From Halomonas socia (GTDB lineage: Bacteria > Pseudomonadota > Gammaproteobacteria > Pseudomonadales > Halomonadaceae), in assembly GCF_010977575.1 (NCBI RefSeq), contig NZ_CP048812.1, forward strand, positions 4,092,001 to 4,156,000: a stretch of DNA of 64,000 bases, read 5' to 3'. Of this stretch, positions 1-8,050 are shown in pieces. The position numbers and the translations under genes were made by a program. The notes beneath the pieces are model-generated. The model was given only the letters and a program-made list of their open reading frames with translations, was not told the DNA's origin and did not search any database. The first letter of the stretch is position 1; each line of letters begins with the position of its first letter.

Positions 1-1
1 C

Positions 2-763
2 AACCAGCTTTTCATCGCTCACAACAAGGTTCACAAGCCTGCTAGCACCAATCGAATGCTGAATGTCTTGCACAGGCTTTTTGTCTGCGCTATGGATTGG
101 GAAACTCCTGGCGTGAGTCAAAACCCCGTATCCAAAATCAAAAAGCTGAAGGAAAACAACCAGCGAGATAGATACCTTTCTGAAGAGGAATTAAGCAAAT
201 TATGGAAAGTGCTAGATGACCTAAGTTGTACCGTGCATGGCTATCTTTTCAAGTTTCTGATTTTGACAGGAGCAAGGAAAAATGAGGTAACGAAATGCAG
301 GTGGTGCGACATCGAAATTCAAGGTAAGCAGTGGAGAATCCCAGAGAACAAGTCTGGCAAGGTTCGTTATGTTCCATTATCAGAACATGCTATTGGAATA
401 TTGCAATCTATTGATCGTCACGCTAGCTGCGACTATGTGTTTCCAAACCCTGAAACGATGAAACCTTACATTAATCTTTTCCATGCATGGAATTCGATAC
501 GTCAAGATGCAGGAATTCCTGATGTGAGAATTCATGACTTGCGCCATTCCTACGCTAGCTATCTGGTCAATAATGGTACGCCAATATACGAGGTGAAGGA
601 ATTGCTAGGTCATTCTAATGTTTCTACCACTCAGCGTTATGCTCACCTGAGTAACGTCAAGCTTCTCAATTCAACTAACATAGTTGGTAATTACGTTCAT
701 CAGGCTACTGCTATCGTAGTCAATGGAAATCATAATTGCAGCATGGTAGAACACCTAGATTAA
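2..763 (+). CDS. Tyrosine recombinase/phage-type integrase (5' end outside window)
   Basis: The frame is open from base 2, so the N-terminus lies off the window and the internal ATG at 56 is not the true start. The visible part begins in the core-binding domain (PASTNRMLNVLHRLF, then an AMDWE..NP segment). The catalytic domain follows with the expected residues: Arg in TGARKNEV, the HDLRHSYAS box, LLGHSNVSTTQRYAHL with the nucleophilic Tyr, and a normal C-terminus. Enzymes of this family cut and rejoin DNA at att sites to integrate or excise mobile elements. Base composition is clearly more AT-rich than the housekeeping genes further right, consistent with acquired DNA. The attachment site was not identified. 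Function is well supported; the element type is unknown. Confidence 0.9.
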   Translation, partial: NQLFIAHNKVHKPASTNRMLNVLHRLFVCAMDWETPGVSQNPVSKIKKLKENNQRDRYLSEEELSKLWKVLDDLSCTVHGYLFKFLILTGARKNEVTKCRWCDIEIQGKQWRIPENKSGKVRYVPLSEHAIGILQSIDRHASCDYVFPNPETMKPYINLFHAWNSIRQDAGIPDVRIHDLRHSYASYLVNNGTPIYEVKELLGHSNVSTTQRYAHLSNVKLLNSTNIVGNYVHQATAIVVNGNHNCSMVEHLD

Positions 764-1314
764 TTATCTCTTCTCCCGTCAAGACAAGCTTGATCCCATA
801 CGACGGGAGAGACTAATTCACTGGCGTGCGGATTGAATTCCTTAAGCATGTATTCAACAACGCGATTGATGTCGTCAATTCCCTTCAGCCATTCATCACC
901 ATCAGAAGATAGTGCAGGATTTCCTGATGATGAACTTGATTCTAACCAAGATGTAATTACCGCATCTCGAATGTTGAAGGAATTCTGTCGAGCATCATTA
1001 GCGATACTGGGTTGTGGATCTTTAATTAGCATATGAACATGCAACGAATCACTAGCCCAATGATGTTCTATCACCGAAATTGTACATACTCTTTTCTTCG
1101 ATCTACTTCCGAAGGATTTTCTGCTGAGTCGATTGCTAAATTCCTCGACGTGATGTGTCACCTTAATTCTATCTTTGACAGGGTGTTTGTATGTCAGGGT
1201 AACAAAATAATCCCATTCGTATTGGCTGATCCATGACTGCATTTCCGAGACATATTTCTTCTTTGCCTTTTCTTCGTCCGTTAATATAATCCCTTCGACA
1301 TTCTTCAGCACCAT
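760..1314 (-). CDS. Small HUH/Rep-like protein, putative replication initiator
   Basis: 184 residues, convergent with the integrase and overlapping its end by 4 bases. Three features in order resemble HUH endonucleases of rolling-circle Rep proteins: a hydrophobic strand WDYFVTLTY near residue 34, an E..H..LHVHMLI segment near residue 88 carrying a His-hydrophobic-His pair, and VVEYMLKEF near residue 152, where Tyr and Lys fit the Y-x-x-K catalytic motif. Such proteins nick single-stranded origins in small phages, plasmids and transposons. Pairing with an integrase suggests an integrated small replicon or satellite element. The family call rests on motif recognition only; a plain hypothetical protein is the alternative. 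AT-rich codon use matches the integrase. Confidence 0.5.
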   Translation of the reverse strand: MVLKNVEGIILTDEEKAKKKYVSEMQSWISQYEWDYFVTLTYKHPVKDRIKVTHHVEEFSNRLSRKSFGSRSKKRVCTISVIEHHWASDSLHVHMLIKDPQPSIANDARQNSFNIRDAVITSWLESSSSSGNPALSSDGDEWLKGIDDINRVVEYMLKEFNPHASELVSPVVWDQACLDGRRDN

Positions 1315-2126
1315 CGCTCACTACCCCTTCATCATTTCCATTAGGTAATAGGATAACCAAGACTCCTCTACTATGGAACCCTAGGTAGCACTTTTTCATA
1401 TCCTCCTGAAAATGCGAATCGCCTTATGCGTTAGACGCCAGGAGCTCACTCCCCATTTACCCGCAAGGGAGCGAGTTTCATCCAGCCCCTTCGCACCTAT
1501 TTACAATCCGCAGTCCAAAGCCGTGAAACGATGTCTGGAGTAGAATAATGGTTCCATAGCTCAGGCGTACCACGCCATTATCGGCGCTGGCGCGATAGGC
1601 TGGCCGAGCACCCGGAATATCTCGCCAGGTGAAAAATTGAGGTAGCTAACAGACGTCCATAGCGGTTGGCATGCCAGGTCAGCGCCAGCATTAGACAGGC
1701 TGTGATAGAAGAGAAAAACCTTGATCACGTATCGGCGAATAGCATCACAACAGCGCTGAAAAGCAACGGCATCGCGATTTCTACCGCCAAGGTGATTGAG
1801 ATATTACGGGAAGATACAGGTTGAGCAGCCTGATGGAACGTACAAACGAAGTCCGGGCTACTCAGGCTATGCAGCAAGCGACAACTAGGCCCGTAGAAGA
1901 TGGATAAATCGTTCAGGCGACCCATGGGGCGCCTTTTCGGACAGAGCAGCTTACAGAGGCTTATAGAGCGATTCAGCCCAACATTGCTTTGACGTGTTAT
2001 CGCTGTTGATTGATGGAATTATACGAAATGGTCAGAAACGCCCCATCGTCATTCTGTATTTTCCTATCTATGCCAATAATTCCACAGAAGTAGATAAACA
2101 CTAGATTGAAATGAGACGTCAGCCTA
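1315..2126. other. Gene-poor, decayed stretch beside the integrase
   Basis: About 800 bases with no convincing gene. Short open stretches occur, for example a plus-strand frame around 1692-1824 ending in ITTALKSNGIAISTAKVIEI, which reads like the tail of a DNA-binding protein but has no good start. I take the stretch to be remnants of a mobile element. No tRNA or clear att repeat was recognised. Confidence 0.4.
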
Positions 2127-2351
2127 TCAACCAACAACTTCTATAAATTCCGGCGCAACACCAAAATCCTTTGCCACATCTTCCACCAAGCTTCTTTTAC
2201 TATCGTATTCAGAGTTATCAACATATTCATCAAAGTCTTTTTCACTGCCATCACTATACATTGCCACAACACGTCCACAGCGCACCAATCCAGACATGTA
2301 CTCTGGCATTGAATCATCAAGATAAACAGTCAAGCCTTCTAATTCATACAT
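2127..2351 (-). CDS. Small acidic hypothetical protein
   Basis: 74 residues, strongly acidic (SDGSEKDFDEYVDNSEYD). It starts at an ATG preceded at a normal distance by AAGG. It lies downstream of fliC on the same strand but beyond a strong terminator, so it is probably transcribed separately. No family was recognised. A balanced amino-acid mix and a plausible ribosome site argue for a real gene; nothing shows what it does. Confidence 0.45.
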   Translation of the reverse strand: MYELEGLTVYLDDSMPEYMSGLVRCGRVVAMYSDGSEKDFDEYVDNSEYDSKRSLVEDVAKDFGVAPEFIEVVG

Positions 2352-2364
2352 ACTGAAACCTTAT

Positions 2365-2389
2365 CAAAAACGGGGCCTATCGGCCCCGT
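2365..2389 (-). terminator. Rho-independent terminator of fliC
   Basis: Perfect 8-bp stem ACGGGGCC/GGCCCCGT with a 4-base loop, followed on the minus strand by a run of five T. It lies 40 bases past the fliC stop, in the right orientation to end its transcript. Confidence 0.85.
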
Positions 2390-2427
2390 CGTTACTTACC
2401 ACTTCAGCCTTGCGGCCAAGCCTTACC

Positions 2428-3519
2428 TTAGCCCAGCAGAGACAGCACGTTCTGCGGGATCTGGTTGGCCTGGGCCAGCACGGAAGTACCGGCCTGCTGC
2501 AGGATCTGGGCGCGAGTCATATCGCCCACTTCCACGGCGTAGTCGGCATCTTCGATGCGCGAACGTGCGGCAGACAGGTTGGTTTCATTAGTGTTGAGGT
2601 TGGTGATAGCGTCTTCGAAACGGTTCTGCACGGCACCCAGCTCGGAGCGCAGGCTATCGACCTGGTTCAGGGCTGCGTCCAGAGCTGCCATCGGCCCTTC
2701 GGTTGCAATGGTGTCAGGATTAGCAGTGAGCTCATCACCTTGAAGGTAAACAGCATCGCCGTCGCCATCATCTTCAGTTACAACACCTTCATCACTGACA
2801 AAGAAAGTGCCAGCGTCTAAAGTGGCGGTAAATTCTTCACCACTGGTAACTTCGTTGATGTCAACAACGTCACCAGCAGCATCGTCTTCGCGCCAGTCAC
2901 TACCATCAAAGAAGAAAGTATCAGTACCTACTTCAATTGTATCATCTTCAACGGCGGCACCAATTACGTCACTGGCAGTTGCTGCTGCTGCACCGTTGAC
3001 GTTAAAGTCGCCAAGACCCAGTGTTTCTGCATTGATTTCTTGCAGCTCAACCGTAATGGTTTGACCGTCGTTAGCACCCACTTGAATCTGCAGGCCTTGA
3101 GTATTGGCAAGTACATCGACACTGTTGAAGCTGGTCTCTTCAGAAATCCGGTCGATCTCGGCCAGACGCTGACCGATCTCATCCTGGATGGACGTCAGGT
3201 CGTCCTGGCTGTTGGTGCCGTTAGCCGCCTGAACGCTCAGCTCACGGATACGCTGCAGGTTATCGTTGACCTGGTTCAGCGAGCCTTCAGCGGTCTGGGC
3301 GATGGAGATACCGTCGTTGGCGTTACGCTGCGCCTGGGCCAGACCGGTAATCTGGCTGCTCATGCGGTTGGCGATGGCCTGACCGGCTGCATCATCCTTG
3401 GCGCTGTTAATACGCAGGCCGGAGGAGAGACGCTCCATGGAGGTCTGCAGGGCGTTCTGGCTCTTCTGAAGATTGGACTGGCCAATCATGGAAGTGATGT
3501 TGGTATTGATCACGGACAT
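2428..3519 (-). CDS. fliC: Flagellin
   Basis: 363 residues; the filament subunit, exported by the flagellar type III apparatus and polymerised outside the cell. The conserved N-terminal D0/D1 region (MSVINTNITSMIGQSNL, then SSGLRINSAKDDAAGQAIANR) and C-terminal D1/D0 region (RIEDADYAVEVGDMTRAQIL to a final NVLSLLG) are intact. The central variable part (about residues 180-270) is short and very rich in Asp and Glu, as expected for a surface protein of a halophile. A good ribosome site (GGAAGGA) precedes the ATG. Expression is probably FliA-dependent from the sigma-28 promoter at 3632-3658, and transcription ends at the hairpin at 2365-2389. It is followed upstream by two cap-protein genes on the same strand. 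Confidence 0.97.
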   Translation of the reverse strand: MSVINTNITSMIGQSNLQKSQNALQTSMERLSSGLRINSAKDDAAGQAIANRMSSQITGLAQAQRNANDGISIAQTAEGSLNQVNDNLQRIRELSVQAANGTNSQDDLTSIQDEIGQRLAEIDRISEETSFNSVDVLANTQGLQIQVGANDGQTITVELQEINAETLGLGDFNVNGAAAATASDVIGAAVEDDTIEVGTDTFFFDGSDWREDDAAGDVVDINEVTSGEEFTATLDAGTFFVSDEGVVTEDDGDGDAVYLQGDELTANPDTIATEGPMAALDAALNQVDSLRSELGAVQNRFEDAITNLNTNETNLSAARSRIEDADYAVEVGDMTRAQILQQAGTSVLAQANQIPQNVLSLLG

Positions 3520-3631
3520 GGTGATATTCCTTCCTGATAGTTGAGGGCTCCATTGGCGGGCCCGGTCTTCTTCATGTTGCGGCCCGATCCCTCCGGGCCC
3601 GCCATAACGGCGCCGTTGGCCGTTACCTTAA

Positions 3632-3658
3632 CTATCGGAAGCCTGGGCAAAACCTTTA
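3632..3658 (-). promoter_or_regulatory. Sigma-28 (FliA) promoter of fliC
   Basis: On the minus strand TAAAGGTT, 11 bases, TCCGATAG: a close match to the flagellar sigma-28 consensus (TAAAGTTT-N11-GCCGATAA). It lies about 110 bases upstream of the fliC start, leaving a leader that contains a GC-rich hairpin. An 18-bp perfect palindrome GGTTTTTTGCAAAAAACC (3671-3688) sits just upstream of it. Confidence 0.8.
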
Positions 3659-3702
3659 GGGCTGAGAGGAGGTTTTTTGCAAAAAACCGCTGCCGGAAAC
3701 GC

Positions 3703-3728
3703 CGCTGGCGGCCCGAAGGCCGCCAGCG
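3703..3728 (-). terminator. Hairpin terminator downstream of fliD
   Basis: Perfect 11-bp stem CGCTGGCGGCC/GGCCGCCAGCG closed, on the minus strand, by a TTCG tetraloop, about 30 bases past the stop of the first cap gene. There is no T-run directly after it; the T6 tract in the palindrome at 3671-3688 comes about 20 bases later. Confidence 0.6.
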
Positions 3729-3758
3729 TAACGAGGTTGTGATCCACGCAACACAGGG

Positions 3759-5153
3759 TTACCGCCGCCCGCGGCCCAGCTGGGCATCCAGGGCATCGAA
3801 CTGCTGGGTGAGGTAGTCACTGGTCTGGTTCATCTGGGCGATCATGGCGTCGAGCTGGCCGAACTGGGTGCGGTAGCGCGAGATGGTCGCTTCGATGCTT
3901 TTTTCCATGCGCGCGTAGCGCTCGTTGAGGCTCTCGACGCGGTTCTCAGCACCGCTGATGGTGTTCTTGACCAGGCCGTTACTGCCCAGCATCTGATCGA
4001 GGGTCTGGTTGAGCTGCCCGGCCATGCCGGCGTCTTTCTTGTCGCCGGCAAAGAAGTCGCTGAGGCCCGCCATGTTGCTAGAGACCAGCTCGTCGAGGCG
4101 GTCGCTGTCCAGCTCCAGGGTACCATCGCGCTGCAACGAGATACCGACCTGGTTGAGGGTCGCGAACTCGCCGCCGGCTATGCCGCCACTGAGCATGCTG
4201 CGCATGCGCGACTCGATGGTGCGCACCATGCTGTCGCCGTTGAGCTCGCCGGCCGTGTTGGTCTCGGCGTTATAGGCGGTGAGACTGCCGATGGTGCCTT
4301 TCAGGTCGTTGAAGGCATCGACGAAGCCGGTGATGGCTTCGCGCACCGCACGGGTGTTCTGCTCCACTACCACGGTGGAGGTGGAGCCTTCGGTGCCGGG
4401 CTCGAGGTTTAGGGTCACGCCCTGGATGGCACCTTCGATACGATTGCTGGGGCTGGTGATGCGGATGCCGTTGACGTTGATCTCGGCATCCGCGCCTTGG
4501 CGCTGGGTCGCCGGGTCGGCATCCAGTGCCACGCCATCGGCCAGGCCGCTGAATTCGATGCTCTCGATGGAGGCATCCTGACCGGTCTCCTTGGAGCTCA
4601 GCGCCAGGCGAAAGCCGCTGCCATCGTTGACGATGGAGGCCGTGACGCCGGCATCGTCGGAGGCGTTGATGGCATTACGGATATCGATCAGCGTGGCGCC
4701 TTCCTCGAGATCCAGGGTAATCGCGGCAGGCTCGCCGGTGTCAGGGTCGATTTTGCCAAAGGTCAGGGTGAGCTGGGCATCGGCGCCGGTCAGCGGCTGG
4801 TCGTTGGCGGCCACGCTGCTGGTGGCCAGGCTGCCGGCCCGCGCGGCGTTGACCACCTCTACCTCATAGCGGCCGGCGTTGGCCTCGGCGGATGCGGAGG
4901 CAGAGACGCCCTCCCCGCCGCTAACGTTGGTGGAAAGGCTCTCGAATAGCTTGGGGTCGTTGACCTTGGCCACTGCATCCTGAAAGTCGTTGAGCGCCGA
5001 CTGCAATTGGCCGTAGGCCGAGATCTTGGCCTGCTGCTGCTCCTGCTGGCGAACGATGGGCTCGAGCTTGCCGCGCTCGGCATCATTAAGCTGGTCCAGC
5101 AGTCCGTTGAGATCCAGGCCCGAACCAATGCCCAGTGAAGTGATAGTGGTCAT
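3759..5153 (-). CDS. fliD: Flagellar hook-associated protein 2 (filament cap)
   Basis: 464 residues. FliD forms the cap that guides flagellin polymerisation at the filament tip. The N-terminus TTITSLGIGSGLDLNGLLDQL and the C-terminal coiled-coil region (about residues 390-455, RYRTQFGQLDAMIAQMNQTS) are the conserved helical FliD_N and FliD_C parts; the middle is the variable exposed domain, with the usual INVNGIRITSPSN motif near residue 225. It has its own sigma-28 promoter (5199-5225) and a hairpin after its stop. A second paralogue follows upstream at 5260-6645; the two share termini and overall layout but differ in the exposed middle. Which one caps the FliC filament cannot be told from sequence. 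Confidence 0.93.
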   Translation of the reverse strand: MTTITSLGIGSGLDLNGLLDQLNDAERGKLEPIVRQQEQQQAKISAYGQLQSALNDFQDAVAKVNDPKLFESLSTNVSGGEGVSASASAEANAGRYEVEVVNAARAGSLATSSVAANDQPLTGADAQLTLTFGKIDPDTGEPAAITLDLEEGATLIDIRNAINASDDAGVTASIVNDGSGFRLALSSKETGQDASIESIEFSGLADGVALDADPATQRQGADAEINVNGIRITSPSNRIEGAIQGVTLNLEPGTEGSTSTVVVEQNTRAVREAITGFVDAFNDLKGTIGSLTAYNAETNTAGELNGDSMVRTIESRMRSMLSGGIAGGEFATLNQVGISLQRDGTLELDSDRLDELVSSNMAGLSDFFAGDKKDAGMAGQLNQTLDQMLGSNGLVKNTISGAENRVESLNERYARMEKSIEATISRYRTQFGQLDAMIAQMNQTSDYLTQQFDALDAQLGRGRR

Positions 5154-5198
5154 GCCAAGTCGACTCCCTGTGTGCGGTATACACCCTGATGGATCAGG

Positions 5199-5225
5199 TT
5201 ATCGGCAGGTGCAGCAGGAACTTTA
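5199..5225 (-). promoter_or_regulatory. Sigma-28 promoter of the first fliD
   Basis: On the minus strand TAAAGTTC, 11 bases, GCCGATAA: an almost perfect FliA promoter, about 46 bases upstream of the ATG at 5153. Confidence 0.88.
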
Positions 5226-5259
5226 GGCGTTTTGACGGGAAAGCAACACCCCGGCCTTG

Positions 5260-6645
5260 CTACATCATGCCACCCATGCCACCGCCGCCGCCTTGGCCGC
5301 CGCCCATGTTGCTGAGCTGCTCGGTGAGGTAGCTGCTGGTCTGGTTCATCTGCGCCATCATGGTGTCGAGCTGCTGGAACTGGGTACGGTAGCGATCGAT
5401 GGTCTGCTCGATGCTCTGCTCGGTGCGCTCAAAGCGCTCACCCAGGCTGTCGATACGCGTCTCGGCGCTATTGATCGAGCCTTTCAGGGCGCCATCGCTG
5501 CTCAACAGCTGCTCGGTGGTGCCCGCCAGGCGCCCGGCCAGGCCGGCCGCGTCGTCATCACCGGCAAAAAAACTGGCCACGCCGTCCGGGTCATTGGCCA
5601 AGGCGCTGTCCAACTGCTGCTCGTCGAGCTCCAGGGTGCCGTCGACGCTGAGCGAGAGGCCCATGTCGGAGAGCAGCGAGAGCTCGCCGTCCTGGGTAAC
5701 GCCGGCGACCAGGTCGTTGCGCAGGCTGGATTCGATGGCGCGTACGGCGCTATCGCCGATCAGCGGGCCGGCTTCGCCCTCCTCGCCGTTGAACTCGGTA
5801 AGCTCCCCGGCCATGTCTTTCAGCGCGTTGTAGGCATCGACGAAGCCAACGATGCTCTCGCGAATGGTGTCGTCGTCGCGCTCCACCACCACGGTGCTGT
5901 TGCCGGGCTCCTGGAGGTCGAGGGTGACGCCCTGGATGGCGTCTTCCAGCTGGTTGGTGGGGCTTACAATATCGATGCCGTTGACCGAGAGATCGGCATC
6001 CTGGCCGGCCTGGGCGACGGTACCGCCAGGGTCGTCGGCGAGGTTACCCGCCGCCAGTTGGTCGAAGTTGGTGCCGGTGATGGCCGCCTGCTCGCCGGTC
6101 TCCTCTGACATGAGGGCCAAGCGGTGGCCATCGCCGTCGTTGACGATGGAGGCATTGACCGCCGCGTCGGGATCGGCGTTGATGGCATCACGCACGTCTT
6201 CCAGGGTGCTGTCGGCGGCAATGGCCACGTCGTGGTTCAGTTCACTGTTGGCGAAGGTCAGCTCGAGTTCGCCGCCCGATTCGGTTACGACCGTATCCGG
6301 GCCATCGACCCGCTCGGCGGCCAGATTGCCGGCGGTGGCGGTCTGGCGTACCTCGACATCGTAACGGCCGGGGCTCGCCTCGGCGCCAGCCGCGGCCTTC
6401 ACGGCGCTGCCGCTGACGTCCGAGGTTACGCTCTGGTAGAGCGCGGGGTCGTTAAGGGCGGCAACGCTATCATCGAAGCCAGAGAGCGCGCTCTGGATTT
6501 CGCCGTAAGCGGAAATCTGCACCTGCTGGGTCTCGACCTGCTGGGCGATAGGCTCGAGCTTGGCCTGTTCGGCCTCCTGCATCTGCTCGAGCAGGCCGTT
6601 CAGGTCGAGCCCTGAGCCAATCCCTAGTGAGGTGATACTCGACAT
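5260..6645 (-). CDS. fliD: Second flagellar cap protein (FliD paralogue)
   Basis: 461 residues with the same architecture as the neighbour at 3759-5153: N-terminal SSITSLGIGSGLDLNGLLEQM, a central LSVNGIDIVSPTN motif, and a C-terminal coiled coil RYRTQFQQLDTMMAQMNQTS. It differs in ending with a Gly/Met-rich tail (GGGQGGGGGMGGMM) that the other copy lacks. It lies 100 bases upstream of the other copy, on the same strand, with its own sigma-28 promoter (6691-6717). Tandem duplication followed by divergence is the simplest reading. A distinct filament, or a cap suited to another flagellin, is possible but not shown. Confidence 0.9.
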   Translation of the reverse strand: MSSITSLGIGSGLDLNGLLEQMQEAEQAKLEPIAQQVETQQVQISAYGEIQSALSGFDDSVAALNDPALYQSVTSDVSGSAVKAAAGAEASPGRYDVEVRQTATAGNLAAERVDGPDTVVTESGGELELTFANSELNHDVAIAADSTLEDVRDAINADPDAAVNASIVNDGDGHRLALMSEETGEQAAITGTNFDQLAAGNLADDPGGTVAQAGQDADLSVNGIDIVSPTNQLEDAIQGVTLDLQEPGNSTVVVERDDDTIRESIVGFVDAYNALKDMAGELTEFNGEEGEAGPLIGDSAVRAIESSLRNDLVAGVTQDGELSLLSDMGLSLSVDGTLELDEQQLDSALANDPDGVASFFAGDDDAAGLAGRLAGTTEQLLSSDGALKGSINSAETRIDSLGERFERTEQSIEQTIDRYRTQFQQLDTMMAQMNQTSSYLTEQLSNMGGGQGGGGGMGGMM

Positions 6646-6690
6646 ACAACAACTCCCGAAGTGCGTGTATTTTCCTCTCTATGAGTAGGG

Positions 6691-6717
6691 CCATCGGCGG
6701 TGAGAGAATGAACTTTA
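6691..6717 (-). promoter_or_regulatory. Sigma-28 promoter of the second fliD
   Basis: On the minus strand TAAAGTTC, 11 bases, GCCGATGG, 46 bases upstream of the ATG at 6645. It has the same spacing and position as the promoter of the other fliD copy. Confidence 0.82.
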
Positions 6718-6775
6718 GGGCATGGCCACGATTTTTTTGGCGCCGCGACACGGGCAAGCGATGGTGGCCTGGCCG

Positions 6776-6844
6776 GGCAGCGCTACGCACTGCATCGCGA
6801 CTGAAGTCGCTCCCACAATTATCGCGAATGAGTTCGCTTCTACA
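6776..6844. repeat. REP-like palindromic repeat, copy 1
   Basis: 69 bases starting GGCAGCGCTACGC and containing two imperfect palindromes in tandem (GCGACTGAAGTCGC and GCGAATGAGTTCGC) joined by TCCCACAATTAT. It aligns along its whole length with the copy at 7974-8042. The copies bracket the GGDEF gene. Similar twin-palindrome REP elements are common in gammaproteobacterial intergenic DNA. Confidence 0.7.
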
Positions 6845-6881
6845 CTGGCGGGGGGCGCCGAGGCCAAAGTGGGGGGTGACT

Positions 6882-7904
6882 TTAGTCACGATGGGGTTGG
6901 CCGTAGCGCTGGCGCTTGGCGGCAAGCAGCCGCTGGTCAGCGCGACCGGCGAGGCTGTCCAGGTTGTCGTGCTGATGGCGCAGGCTGGCGACCCCGATGC
7001 TGATCGAGATACCGGCTAGCTCTGCCACCTGCCGCTGCAGCCGCCCGGCGGTGGCCGCGGCGTCGTCCGGGCCGATCTCGGGCAGCAGAATCAGGAACTC
7101 GTCGCCGCCGAAGCGCCCCAACAGGTCACTCTCGCGCAGCGCCTGCTGCAGGCAGGCGGCGACGCGCTTGAGGGCGGCATCGCCAGCAGCGTGGCCGTGG
7201 CTGTCGTTGACCTGCTTGAAGGCATCGAGGTCGAGCATTAGCGCGCTGAGCGGCGAGGCGTAGCGCTGCGCCCGTTCCACCTCACGCTGGCCGAGGGTCT
7301 CGATATGCCGGCGGTTATAGCAGCCGGTGAGGAAGTCGCGGGTGGCCATCTCCTCCAGCTGAGCGTTAAGCAGCGTCAACTCGTGGTTGGCGCGCCGCAG
7401 CGCCGCGGTGCGCTCCTCCACCCGTGCCTCGAGCATCTGGTTGTGGCGTTCGAGGGCCTCGCGGGCGTTGCGCAGCTCGGTCACATCCTGGGCAATGCCG
7501 AACAGGTGCGTGACCCGCTGCGGGTCGTCGGGGTCATTGTGCAGCGGCACGATCAGCGTCAGCCAGTAGCCGAACTGCTCGTTGCCATGCCTATCGAAGA
7601 AGGCGACGTGCTCTTCGTAGCGCATTGGCTCATCGCGGGCCACGCACTCGCGGTAGCGGCCGTAGATCGCCTCGGCAGTGGCCGGCGGCATGAAGGAGGC
7701 GATCGGTTTGCCAATGCACTCGCGCCCGATGGTGGCGAGCTGTGCCGGATTGGCGGCGTCGACCACAAAGTGGCCGTTGGCCTCGGCGCACACCAGGAAC
7801 ATGTTCTCGGGAAAATGGTGCCACAGCTCACGGATCAGCGGATGCGCCATCAGCGCATCGTGGAAGGTCAGGCGTGCGTGGGTGGCAGGGTGTGATTCGC
7901 TCAT
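6882..7904 (-). CDS. PAS-domain diguanylate cyclase
   Basis: Predicted cytoplasmic enzyme making the second messenger cyclic di-GMP from two GTP. A PAS sensor domain covers about residues 25-145 (FLVCAEANGHFVVDAANP, then a PAC-like GIAQDVTELRNA). A coiled-coil linker follows (ALERHNQMLEARVEERTA), then a GGDEF domain with the intact active site RFGGDEF near residue 277. No transmembrane segment is seen, so the signal is probably internal. I place the start at MSESHPATH (7904); an upstream in-frame ATG at 7958 gives 18 more unlikely residues. It lies near the flagellar genes, which fits control of motility versus attachment, but this link is inference. REP-like repeats lie on both sides. Confidence 0.88.
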   Translation of the reverse strand: MSESHPATHARLTFHDALMAHPLIRELWHHFPENMFLVCAEANGHFVVDAANPAQLATIGRECIGKPIASFMPPATAEAIYGRYRECVARDEPMRYEEHVAFFDRHGNEQFGYWLTLIVPLHNDPDDPQRVTHLFGIAQDVTELRNAREALERHNQMLEARVEERTAALRRANHELTLLNAQLEEMATRDFLTGCYNRRHIETLGQREVERAQRYASPLSALMLDLDAFKQVNDSHGHAAGDAALKRVAACLQQALRESDLLGRFGGDEFLILLPEIGPDDAAATAGRLQRQVAELAGISISIGVASLRHQHDNLDSLAGRADQRLLAAKRQRYGQPHRD

Positions 7905-7973
7905 GAGGCTACCGCAGCGGTTTTCACTTACCTTTGCAGCAACCGCGGCGACTGGCAAGTAACATTAGCCCCC

Positions 7974-8042
7974 GGCAGCGCTGCGCGCTGCATCGCGAAT
8001 GAATTCGCTCCCACAATGATCGCGGCTGACATCGCTCCCATA
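7974..8042. repeat. REP-like palindromic repeat, copy 2
   Basis: 69 bases beginning GGCAGCGCTGCGC, aligned base for base with the copy at 6776-6844 with scattered differences. It lies in the short gap between the metZ stop and the start of the GGDEF gene, so it may also act as a transcription barrier. Confidence 0.7.
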
Positions 8043-8050
8043 GTTAACCG

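Noticed and set aside
1692-1824. Possible DNA-binding protein tail
   Set aside because: The open stretch is short, preceded by a stop and has no ribosome site; kept only as a note on the decayed region.
4497-4949. 150-codon plus-strand frame inside fliD
   Set aside because: It is antisense to a well-supported gene and is kept open only by the GC-rich codon bias; the same holds for the long plus-strand frames opposite purF, folC, trpA, trpB, leuC and cysNC.
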